64,000 bases of DNA from Edaphochlamys debaryana (lineage: Eukaryota; Chlorophyta; Chlorophyceae; Chlamydomonadales), in the NCBI GenBank assembly GCA_016858145.1, contig JAEHOE010000138.1:279118-343117 (forward strand). Direction: 5' to 3'. Under the pieces are notes generated by a model. That model was given only the letters and a program-made list of their open reading frames with translations. It searched no databases and was not told the DNA's origin. The translations under genes were made by a program, and so were the position numbers. Positions 10,601 through 22,600 of the stretch are shown here, in pieces; position 1 is the stretch's first letter, and the number at the start of each line of letters is the position of its first letter.

Positions 10601-13600
10601 CTCCGCCGGTGCAGGCCTGACCGGAAGCGCCCCCGCAGGTCTCATCTAGGGGCCATAAGCTATCGCTGGGCCGGCGGGCAGGCGGCGGGGGCACTCGGGT
10701 GGGTGGGATTGAGCCTGTTGTGGGATTCGGTGCACCCCGAGGTCACGAATCCCACGTCGCGATGCCTAGCTCCGCCGGTGCAGGCCTGACCGGAAGCGGC
10801 CCTGCAGGCCATATCTAGGGGACATGAGCTATCGCTGGGCCGGCGGGCAGGCGGCGGGGGCACTCGGGTGGGTGGGATTGAGCCTGTTGTGGGATTCGGT
10901 GCACCCCGAGGGTCACGAATCCCACGTCGCGATGCCTAGCTCCGCCGGCGCAGGCCTGACCGGAAGCGCCCCCGCAGGTCACATCTAGGGACCATGAGCT
11001 ATCGCTGGGCCGGCGGGCAGGCGGCGGGGGCACTCGGGTGGGTGGGATTGAGCCTGTTGTGGGATTCGGTGCACCCCGAGGTCACGAATCCCACGTCGCG
11101 ATGCCTAGCTCCGCCGGTGCAGGCCTGACCGGAAGCGCCCCCGCAGGTCTCATCTAGGGGCCATAAGCTATCGCTGGGCCGGCGGGCAGGCGGCGGGGGC
11201 ACTCGGGTGGGTGGGATTGAGCCTGTCGTGGGATTCGGTGCACCCCGAGGTCACGAATCCCACGTCGCGATGCCTAGCTCCGCCGGTGCAGGCCTGACCG
11301 GAAGCGCCCCCGCAGGTCATATCTATGGACCATAAGCTATCGCTGGGCCGGCGGGCAGGCGGCGGGGGCACTCGGGTGGGTGGGATTGAGCCTGTTGTGG
11401 GATTCGGTGCACCCCGAGGTCACGAATCCCACGTCGCGATGCCTAGCTCCGCCGGCGCAGGCCTGACCGGAAGCGCCCCCGCAGGTCACATCTAGGGACC
11501 ATGAGCTATCGCTGGGCCGGCGGGCAGGCGGCGGGGGCACTCGGGTGGGTGGGATTGAGCCTGTTGTGGGATTCGGTGCACCCCGAGGTCACGAATCCCA
11601 CGTCGCGATGCCTAGCTCCGCCGGTGCAGGCCTGACCGGAAGCGGCCCTGCAGGCCATATCTAGGGGACATGAGCTATCGCTGGGCCGGCGGGCAGGCGG
11701 CGGGGGCACTCGGGTGGGTGGGATTGAGCCTGTTGTGGGATTCGGTGCACCCCGAGGTCACGAATCCCACGTCGCGATGCCTAGCTCCGCCGGCGCAGGC
11801 CTGACCGGAAGCGCCCCCGCAGGTCACATCTAGGGACCATGAGCTATCGCTGGGCCGGCGGGCAGGCGGCGGGGGCACTCGGGTGGGTGGGATTGAGCCT
11901 GTTGTGGGATTCGGTGCACCCCGAGGTCACGAATCCCACGTCGCGATGCCTAGCTCCGCCGGTGCAGGCCTGACCGGAAGCGGCCCTGCAGGCCATATCT
12001 AGGGGACATGAGCTATCGCTGGGCCGGCGGGCAGGCGGTGGGGGCACTCGGGTGGGTGGGATCCAGCCTGTTGTGGGATTTGGTGCACCCGGGAGTACCG
12101 AATCCCACGTCGCGATGCGCAGCTCCGCTGGTGCAGGCCTGACCGGAGGCGGCCCTGCAGGTCATATCTAGGGGCCATCAGCTATCGCTAGGCCGGCGGG
12201 CAGGCGGTGGGGGCACTCGGGTGGGTGGGATTGAGCCTGTTGTGGGATTCGGTGCACCCCGAGGTCACGAATCCCACGTCGCGATGCATAGCGCCGCCGG
12301 TGCAGGCCTGACCGGAAGCGGCCCTGCAGGCCATATCTATGGACCATAAGCTATCGCTGGGCCGGCGGGCAGGCGGCGGGGGCACTCGGGTGGGTGGGAT
12401 TGAGCCTGTTGTGGGATTCGGTGCACCCCGAGGTCACGAATCCCACGTCGCGATGCCTAGCTCCGCCGGTGCAGGCCTGACCGGAAGCGCCCCCGCAGGT
12501 CTCATCTAGGGGCCATAAGCTATCGCTGGGCCGGCGGGCAGGCGGCGGGGGCACTCGGGTGGGTGGGATTGAGCCTGTCGTGGGATTCGGTGCACCCCGA
12601 GGTCACGAATCCCACGTCGCGATGCCTAGCTCCGCCGGTGCAGGCCTGACCGGAAGCGCCCCCGCAGGTCATATCTATGGACCATAAGCTATCGCTGGGC
12701 CGGCGGGCAGGCGGCGGGGGGCACTCGGGTGGGTGGGATTGAGCCTGTTGTGGGATTCGGTGCACCCCGAGGTCACGAATCCCACGTCGCGATGCCTAGC
12801 TCCGCCGGCGCAGGCCTGACCGGAAGCGCCCCCGCAGGTCACATCTAGGGACCATGAGCTATCGCTGGGCCGGCGGGCAGGCGGCGGGGGCACTCGGGTG
12901 GGTGGGATTGAGCCTGTTGTGGGATTCGGTGCACCCCGAGGTCACGAATCCCACGTCGCGATGCCTAGCTCCGCCGGCGCAGGCCTGACCGGAAGCGCCC
13001 CCGCAGGTCACATCTAGGGACCATGAGCTATCGCTGGGCCGGCGGGCAGGCGGCGGGGGCACTCGGGTGGGTGGGATTGAGCCTGTCGTGGGATTCGGTG
13101 CACCCCGAGGTCACGAATCCCACGTCGCGATGCCTAGCTCCGCCGGTGCAGGCCTGACCGGAAGCGGCCCTGCAGGCCATATCTAGGGGACATGAGCTAT
13201 CGCTGGGCCGGCGGGCAGGCGGTGGGGGCACTCGGGTGGGTGGGATCCAGCCTGTTGTGGGATTCGGTGCACCCGGGAGTACCGAATCCCACGTCGCGAT
13301 GCGCAGCTCCGCTGGTGCAGGCCTGACCGGAGGCGGCCCTGCAGGTCATATCTAGGGGCCATCAGCTATCGCTAGGCCGGCGGGCAGGCGGTGGGGGCAC
13401 TCGGGTGGGTGGGATTGAGCCTGTTGTGGGATTCGGTGCACCCCGAGGTCACGAATCCCACGTCGCGATGCATAGCGCCGCCGGTGCAGGCCTGACCGGA
13501 AGCGGCCCTGCAGGCCATATCTATGGACCATAAGCTATCGCTGGGCCGGCGGGCAGGCGGCGGGGGCACTCGGGTGGGTGGGATTGAGCCTGTTGTGGGA

Positions 13601-16600
13601 TTCGGTGCACCCCGAGGTCACGAATCCCACGTCGCGATGCCTAGCTCCGCCGGTGCAGGCCTGACCGGAAGCGCCCCCGCAGGTCTCATCTAGGGGCCAT
13701 AAGCTATCGCTGGGCCGGCGGGCAGGCGGCGGGGGCACTCGGGTGGGTGGGATTGAGCCTGTTGTGGGATTCGGTGCACCCCGAGGTCACGAATCCCACG
13801 TCGCGATGCCTAGCTCCGCCGGTGCAGGCCTGACCGGAAGCGGCCCTGCAGGCCATATCTAGGGGACATGAGCTATCGCTGGGCCGGCGGGCAGGCGGCG
13901 GGGGCACTCGGGTGGGTGGGATTGAGCCTGTTGTGGGATTCGGTGCACCCCGAGGTCACGAATCCCACGTCGCGATGCCTAGCTCCGCCGGCGCAGGCCT
14001 GACCGGAAGCGCCCCCGCAGGTCACATCTAGGGACCATGAGCTATCGCTGGGCCGGCGGGCAGGCGGCGGGGGCACTCGGGTGGGTGGGATTGAGCCTGT
14101 TGTGGGATTCGGTGCACCCCGAGGTCACGAATCCCACGTCGCGATGCCTAGCTCCGCCGGTGCAGGCCTGACCGGAAGCGCCCCCGCAGGTCTCATCTAG
14201 GGGCCATAAGCTATCGCTGGGCCGGCGGGCAGGCGGCGGGGGCACTCGGGTGGGTGGGATTGAGCCTGTCGTGGGATTCGGTGCACCCCGAGGTCACGAA
14301 TCCCACGTCGCGATGCCTAGCTCCGCCGGTGCAGGCCTGACCGGAAGCGCCCCCGCAGGTCATATCTATGGACCATAAGCTATCGCTGGGCCGGCGGGCA
14401 GGCGGCGGGGGCACTCGGGTGGGTGGGATTGAGCCTGTTGTGGGATTCGGTGCACCCCGAGGTCACGAATCCCACGTCGCGATGCCTAGCTCCGCCGGCG
14501 CAGGCCTGACCGGAAGCGCCCCCGCAGGTCACATCTAGGGACCATGAGCTATCGCTGGGCCGGCGGGCAGGCGGCGGGGGCACTCGGGTGGGTGGGATTG
14601 AGCCTGTCGTGGGATTCGGTGCACCCCGAGGTCACGAATCCCACGTCGCGATGCCTAGCTCCGCCGGTGCAGGCCTGACCGGAAGCGGCCCTGCAGGCCA
14701 TATCTAGGGGACATGAGCTATCGCTGGGCCGGCGGGCAGGCGGTGGGGGCACTCGGGTGGGTGGGATCCAGCCTGTTGTGGGATTCGGTGCACCCGGGAG
14801 TACCGAATCCCACGTCGCGATGCGCAGCTCCGCTGGTGCAGGCCTGACCGGAGGCGGCCCTGCAGGTCATATCTAGGGGCCATCAGCTATCGCTAGGCCG
14901 GCGGGCAGGCGGTGGGGGCACTCGGGTGGGTGGGATTGAGCCTGTTGTGGGATTCGGTGCACCCCGAGGTCACGAATCCCACGTCGCGATGCATAGCGCC
15001 GCCGGTGCAGGCCTGACCGGAAGCGGCCCTGCAGGCCATATCTATGGACCATAAGCTATCGCTGGGCCGGCGGGCAGGCGGCGGGGGCACTCGGGTGGGT
15101 GGGATTGAGCCTGTTGTGGGATTCGGTGCACCCCGAGGTCACGAATCCCACGTCGCGATGCCTAGCTCCGCCGGTGCAGGCCTGACCGGAAGCGCCCCCG
15201 CAGGTCTCATCTAGGGGCCATAAGCTATCGCTGGGCCGGCGGGCAGGCGGCGGGGGCACTCGGGTGGGTGGGATTGAGCCTGTTGTGGGATTCGGTGCAC
15301 CCCGAGGTCACGAATCCCACGTCGCGATGCCTAGCTCCGCCGGTGCAGGCCTGACCGGAAGCGGCCCTGCAGGCCATATCTAGGGGACATGAGCTATCGC
15401 TGGGCCGGCGGGCAGGCGGCGGGGGCACTCGGGTGGGTGGGATTGAGCCTGTTGTGGGATTCGGTGCACCCCGAGGTCACGAATCCCACGTCGCGATGCC
15501 TAGCTCCGCCGGCGCAGGCCTGACCGGAAGCGCCCCCGCAGGTCACAATCTAGGGACCATGAGCTATCGCTGGGCCGGCGGGCAGGCGGCGGGGGCACTC
15601 GGGTGGGTGGGATTGAGCCTGTTGTGGGATTCGGTGCACCCCGAGGTCACGAATCCCACGTCGCGATGCCTAGCTCCGCCGGTGCAGGCCTGACCGGAAG
15701 CGCCCCCGCAGGTCTCATCTAGGGGCCATAAGCTATCGCTGGGCCGGCGGGCAGGCGGCGGGGGCACTCGGGTGGGTGGGATTGAGCCTGTCGTGGGATT
15801 CGGTGCACCCCGAGGTCACGAATCCCACGTCGCGATGCCTAGCTCCGCCGGTGCAGGCCTGACCGGAAGCGCCCCCGCAGGTCATATCTATGGACCATAA
15901 GCTATCGCTGGGCCGGCGGGCAGGCGGCGGGGGGCACTCGGGTGGGTGGGATTGAGCCTGTTGTGGGATTCGGTGCACCCCGAGGTCACGAATCCCACGT
16001 CGCGATGCCTAGCTCCGCCGGCGCAGGCCTGACCGGAAGCGCCCCCGCAGGTCACATCTAGGGACCATGAGCTATCGCTGGGCCGGCGGGCAGGCGGCGG
16101 GGGCACTCGGGTGGGTGGGATTGAGCCTGTTGTGGGATTCGGTGCACCCCGAGGTCACGAATCCCACGTCGCGATGCCTAGCTCCGCCGGTGCAGGCCTG
16201 ACCGGAAGCGGCCCTGCAGGCCATATCTAGGGGACATGAGCTATCGCTGGGCCGGCGGGCAGGCGGCGGGGGCACTCGGGTGGGTGGGATTGAGCCTGTT
16301 GTGGGATTCGGTGCACCCCGAGGTCACGAATCCCACGTCGCGATGCCTAGCTCCGCCGGCGCAGGCCTGACCGGAAGCGCCCCCGCAGGTCACATCTAGG
16401 GACCATGAGCTATCGCTGGGCCGGCGGGCAGGCGGCGGGGGCACTCGGGTGGGTGGGATTGAGCCTGTTGTGGGATTCGGTGCACCCCGAGGGTCACGAA
16501 TCCCACGTCGCGATGCCTAGCTCCGCCGGTGCAGGCCTGACCGGAAGCGGCCCTGCAGGCCATATCTAGGGGACATGAGCTATCGCTGGGCCGGCGGGCA

Positions 16601-19600
16601 GGCGGTGGGGGCACTCGGGTGGGTGGGATCCAGCCTGTTGTGGGATTTTGGTGCACCCGGGAAGTACCGAATCCCACGTCGCGATGCGCAGCTCCGCTGG
16701 TGCAGGCCTGACCGGAGGCGGCCCTGCAGGTCATATCTAGGGGCCATCAGCTATCGCTAGGCCGGCGGGCAGGCGGTGGGGGCACTCGGGTGGGTGGGAT
16801 TGAGCCTGTTGTGGGATTCGGTGCACCCCGAGGTCACGAATCCCACGTCGCGATGCATAGCGCCGCCGGTGCAGGCCTGACCGGAAGCGGCCCTGCAGGC
16901 CATATCTATGGACCATAAGCTATCGCTGGGCCGGCGGGCAGGCGGCGGGGGCACTCGGGTGGGTGGGATTGAGCCTGTTGTGGGATTCGGTGCACCCCGA
17001 GGTCACGAATCCCACGTCGCGATGCCTAGCTCCGCCGGTGCAGGCCTGACCGGAAGCGCCCCCGCAGGTCTCATCTAGGGGCCATAAGCTATCGCTGGGC
17101 CGGCGGGCAGGCGGCGGGGGCACTCGGGTGGGTGGGATTGAGCCTGTCGTGGGATTCGGTGCACCCCGAGGTCACGAATCCCACGTCGCGATGCCTAGCT
17201 CCGCCGGTGCAGGCCTGACCGGAAGCGCCCCCGCAGGTCATATCTATGGACCATAAGCTATCGCTGGGCCGGCGGGCAGGCGGCGGGGGCACTCGGGTGG
17301 GTGGGATTGAGCCTGTTGTGGGATTCGGTGCACCCCGAGGTCACGAATCCCACGTCGCGATGCCTAGCTCCGCCGGCGCAGGCCTGACCGGAAGCGCCCC
17401 CGCAGGTCACATCTAGGGACCATGAGCTATCGCTGGGCCGGCGGGCAGGCGGCGGGGCACTCGGGTGGGTGGGATTGAGCCTGTTGTGGGATTCGGTGCA
17501 CCCCGAGGTCACGAATCCCACGTCGCGATGCCTAGCTCCGCCGGCGCAGGCCTGACCGGAAGCGCCCCCGCAGGTCACATCTAGGGACCATGAGCTATCG
17601 CTGGGCCGGCGGGCAGGCGGCGGGGGCACTCGGGTGGGTGGGATTGAGCCTGTCGTGGGATTCGGTGCACCCCGAGGTCACGAATCCCACGTCGCGATGC
17701 CTAGCTCCGCCGGTGCAGGCCTGACCGGAAGCGGCCCTGCAGGCCATATCTAGGGGACATGAGCTATCGCTGGGCCGGCGGGCAGGCGGTGGGGGCACTC
17801 GGGTGGGTGGGATTGAGCCTGTTGTGGGATTCGGTGCACCCGGGAGTACCGAATCCCACGTCGCGATGCGCAGCTCCGCTGGTGCAGGCCTGACCGGAGG
17901 CGGCCCTGCAGGCCATATCTAGGGGCCATCAGCTATCGCTAGGCCGGCGGGCAGGCGGTGGGGGCACTCGGGTGGGTGGGATTGAGCCTGTTGTGGGATT
18001 CGGTGCACCCCGAGGTCACGAATCCCACGTCGCGATGCATAGCGCCGCCGGTGCAGGCCTGACCGGAAGCGGCCCTGCAGGCCATATCTATGGACCATAA
18101 GCTATCGCTGGGCCGGCGGGCAGGCGGCGGGGGCACTCGGGTGGGTGGGATTGAGCCTGTTGTGGGATTCGGTGCACCCCGAGGTCACGAATCCCACGTC
18201 GCGATGCCTAGCTCCGCCGGTGCAGGCCTGACCGGAAGCGCCCCCGCAGGTCTCATCTAGGGGCCATAAGCTATCGCTGGGCCGGCGGGCAGGCGGCGGG
18301 GGCACTCGGGTGGGTGGGATTGAGCCTGTTGTGGGATTCGGTGCACCCCGAGGTCACGAATCCCACGTCGCGATGCCTAGCTCCGCCGGTGCAGGCCTGA
18401 CCGGAAGCGGCCCTGCAGGCCATATCTAGGGGACATGAGCTATCGCTGGGCCGGCGGGCAGGCGGCGGGGGCACTCGGGTGGGTGGGATTGAGCCTGTTG
18501 TGGGATTCGGTGCACCCCGAGGTCACGAATCCCACGTCGCGATGCCTAGCTCCGCCGGCGCAGGCCTGACCGGAAGCGCCCCCGCAGGTCACATCTAGGG
18601 ACCATGAGCTATCGCTGGGCCGGCGGGCAGGCGGCGGGGGCACTCGGGTGGGTGGGATTGAGCCTGTTGTGGGATTCGGTGCACCCCGAGGTCACGAATC
18701 CCACGTCGCGATGCCTAGCTCCGCCGGTGCAGGCCTGACCGGAAGCGCCCCCCGCAGGTCTCATCTAGGGGCCATAAGCTATCGCTGGGCCGGCGGGCAG
18801 GCGGCGGGGGGCACTCGGGTGGGTGGGATTGAGCCTGTCGTGGGATTCGGTGCACCCCGAGGTCACGAATCCCACGTCGCGATGCCTAGCTCCGCCGGTG
18901 CAGGCCTGACCGGAAGCGCCCCCGCAGGTCATATCTATGGACCATAAGCTATCGCTGGGCCGGCGGGCAGGCGGCGGGGGCACTCGGGTGGGTGGGATTG
19001 AGCCTGTTGTGGGATTCGGTGCACCCCGAGGTCACGAATCCCACGTCGCGATGCCTAGCTCCGCCGGCGCAGGCCTGACCGGAAGCGCCCCCGCAGGTCA
19101 CATCTAGGGACCATGAGCTATCGCTGGGCCGGCGGGCAGGCGGCGGGGGCACTCGGGTGGGTGGGATTGAGCCTGTTGTGGGATTCGGTTGCACCCCGAG
19201 GTCACGAATCCCACGTCGCGATGCCTAGCTCCGCCGGCGCAGGCCTGACCGGAAGCGCCCCCGCAGGTCACATCTAGGGACCATGAGCTATCGCTGGGCC
19301 GGCGGGCAGGCGGCGGGGGCACTCGGGTGGGTGGGATTGAGCCTGTTGTGGGATTCGGTGCACCCCGAGGTCACGAATCCCACGTCGCGATGCCTAGCTC
19401 CGCCGGTGCAGGCCTGACCGGAAGCGGCCCTGCAGGCCATATCTAGGGGACATGAGCTATCGCTGGGCCGGCGGGCAGGCGGTGGGGGCACTCGGGTGGG
19501 TGGGATCCAGCCTGTTGTGGGATTCGGTGCACCCGGGAGTACCGAATCCCACGTCGCGATGCGCAGCTCCGCTGGTGCAGGCCTGACCGGAGGCGGCCCT

Positions 19601-22600
19601 GCAGGTCATATCTAGGGGCCATCAGCTATCGCTAGGCCGGCGGGCAGGCGGTGGGGGCACTCGGGTGGGTGGGATTGAGCCTGTTGTGGGATTCGGTGCA
19701 CCCCGAGGTCACGAATCCCACGTCGCGATGCATAGCGCCGCCGGTGCAGGCCTGACCGGAAGCGGCCCTGCAGGCCATATCTATGGACCATAAGCTATCG
19801 CTGGGCCGGCGGGCAGGCGGCGGGGGCACTCGGGTGGGTGGGATTGAGCCTGTTGTGGGATTCGGTGCACCCCGAGGTCACGAATCCCACGTCGCGATGC
19901 CTAGCTCCGCCGGTGCAGGCCTGACCGGAAGCGCCCCCGCAGGTCTCATCTAGGGGGCCATAAGCTATCGCTGGGCCGGCGGGCAGGCGGCGGGGGCACT
20001 CGGGTGGGTGGGATTGAGCCTGTCGTGGGATTCGGTGCACCCCGAGGTCACGAATCCCACGTCGCGATGCCTAGCTCCGCCGGTGCAGGCCTGACCGGAA
20101 GCGCCCCCGCAGGTCATATCTATGGACCATAAGCTATCGCTGGGCCGGCGGGCAGGCGGCGGGGGCACTCGGGTGGGTGGGATTGAGCCTGTTGTGGGAT
20201 TCGGTGCACCCCGAGGTCACGAATCCCACGTCGCGATGCCTAGCTCCGCCGGCGCAGGCCTGACCGGAAGCGCCCCCGCAGGTCACATCTAGGGACCATG
20301 AGCTATCGCTGGGCCGGCGGGCAGGCGGCGGGGGCACTCGGGTGGGTGGGATTGAGCCTGTTGTGGGATTCGGTGCACCCCGAGGTCACGAATCCCACGT
20401 CGCGATGCCTAGCTCCGCCGGCGCAGGCCTGACCGGAAGCGCCCCCGCAGGTCACATCTAGGGACCATGAGCTATCGCTGGGCCGGCGGGCAGGCGGCGG
20501 GGGCACTCGGGTGGGTGGGATTGAGCCTGTCGTGGGATTCGGTGCACCCCGAGGTCACGAATCCCACGTCGCGATGCCTAGCTCCGCCGGTGCAGGCCTG
20601 ACCGGAAGCGCCCCCGCAGGTCTCATCTAGGGGCCATAAGCTATCGCTGGGCCGGCGGGCAGGCGGCGGGGGCACTCGGGTGGGTGGGATTGAGCCTGTC
20701 GTGGATTCGGTGCACCCCGAGGTCACGAATCCCACGTCGCGATGCCTAGCTCCGCCGGTGCAGGCCTGACCGGAAGCGCCCCCGCAGGTCATATCTATGG
20801 ACCATAAGCTATCGCTGGGCCGGCGGGCAGGCGGCGGGGGCACTCGGGTGGGTGGGATTGAGCCTGTTGTGGGATTCGGTGCACCCCGAGGTCACGAATC
20901 CCACGTCGCGATGCCTAGCTCCGCCGGCGCAGGCCTGACCGGAAGCGCCCCCGCAGGTCACATCTAGGGACCATGAGCTATCGCTGGGCCGGCGGGCAGG
21001 CGGCGGGGGCACTCGGGTGGGTGGGATTGAGCCTGTTGTGGGATCGGTGCACCCCGAGGTCACGAATCCCACGTCGCGATGCCTAGCTCCGCCGGCGCAG
21101 GCCTGACCGGAAGCGCCCCCGCAGGTCACATCTAGGGACCATGAGCTATCGCTGGGCCGGCGGGCAGGCGGCGGGGGCACTCGGGTGGGTGGGATTGAGC
21201 CTGTCGTGGGATTCGGTGCACCCCGAGGTCACGAATCCCACGTCGCGATGCCTAGCTCCGCCGGTGCAGGCCTGACCGGAAGCGCCCCGGCGGTATGGAC
21301 TTGGGTTTGGCTGCGAGTGGGCTGTTGATGTCGCGGGCGACATGTGCGCTCATGGTCAACCGTTCGTCGCGGCTTCAGCTCCAGCGATCGCGCATAGGTT
21401 AGTGCTTATATAATCATGCATTAAACAAGCGTTTTGAGGAGGTAATTGCCAGGCATGCCTGGTACCACTGTATGGGCCACTCGCCCAGGCATGCCTGGGA
21501 CCGGTCACATGGTCGTACCCCTTACTGGCTGCAAGGGTGCAGCGTGCAGGAGCGATCAGAGCGCAGGGTTAGCCGGTGCACCTGTTGCCAAATCACGGTG
21601 CAGGTCGAGGTGGATGGCGTTGTTGTGGCCAACAACTGCGCAATTATCGTCGAGCACAAGACCAAGCTGGGGTCGGCGAATGCAAAGACGTTCGCTACCA
21701 AAATGGGCGTCATCAGGTGATCGTACGTACTCAGGGGGGGGGGACTCTCAGGGGTAATGGCACGCTGGCAATGGTCGGGGCCGGTTGACGGGGTGCATTG
21801 ACCTCTTTCGTCAAACCCTTTGCGCTAGCACATGTTTCTACTCACCTGAGGCTCCTCTGGCCACTTGTCTCAAGATTCCATGGGCGGCCCCATCCTGCCT
21901 TTGCCCGGCCCCATCCATCCACCCCTGGCCCAGCCCCATCCACCCCTGGCCCAGCCCCATCCACCCCTGGCCCGGCCCCATCCTGGTTGCACCCTCTATT
22001 CGTATGCTGTACAGCACCGTGCTGTACACGCCGATAATGCCAGAGCTCGGTCGCTGCCGCTCTGCACCGTCCTTACTCTTACCGACACGCCCGCAGCCCA
22101 CCCGGTGTGCCTGCAAACCCAGCAGCGGAGTAGCTGACTTGCAGCCGCGCGGGCTCCCAGATGCAACGCTTTGCGCTCTAGCTACTACCCTTTGACCTGA
22201 AGCCCTGCTGAAGCTCCCCCGTTTGCGCCCAGCTGCACTGTGCGGGCCCCATCGCGCGCCCAACCCGCACCCGCCCGCCAGCTGCTGAGTAGTTGGCAGT
22301 ACCCTGAGGCGGTCGGCGGCCCGGCAGGGCCCGGTCAGGCGACTTTTGGGGTGCGCAACGCTGGCGCGCCGGGGCCCGGAATCCCAACCAGCGCGTCAAG
22401 CAAGCCGTTAGCGTTTGGGGAATTGCCGGAAAGAGTGCAGCTGGGGTGCTGACCTTCGGCGACATGTACCCGGTGAACGGTGCTGAGACTACACAAAGGA
22501 GGGCGAAGGGGGGGTGCGGGTTTGTGTTTGATAGGTAGCAAACGTTGTCAACAGTCGTCGATCGCCCGCTAGCCCCCGAGTTGTACAAGCAAAGTCGCAG

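Larger units (their letters stand above)
8675..21527. mobile_element. hAT-like TIR element filled with satellite DNA
   Basis: Terminal inverted repeats of about 238 bp (8675-8912 and 21289-21527) bound a 12.85-kb element. It is flanked by the 8-bp duplication GCTGCAAG (8667-8674, 21528-21535). Unit B retains the empty site with one GCTGCAAG (about 36523-36530). An 8-bp duplication and a terminus reading CAGTAAGGGG on the right end (reverse strand) fit the hAT superfamily. The left tip (AGCTATGGG) matches the right imperfectly over the last 6 bases. There is no transposase ORF; nearly all of the interior is tandem repeat. The element is non-autonomous and lies inside intron 2 of the nuclease-like gene. 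Confidence 0.85.

Noticed and set aside
8962..21287. CRISPR array
   Set aside because: The repeat is 169 bp with no unique spacers, and the context is a eukaryotic genome.
8969..21343. Dozens of 65-123-codon minus-strand ORFs (MPPPPARRPSDS...) in the satellite
   Set aside because: They repeat every 169 bp, and 169 is not a multiple of three. They exist only because each monomer happens to be open in one frame. There is no sign of a gene.
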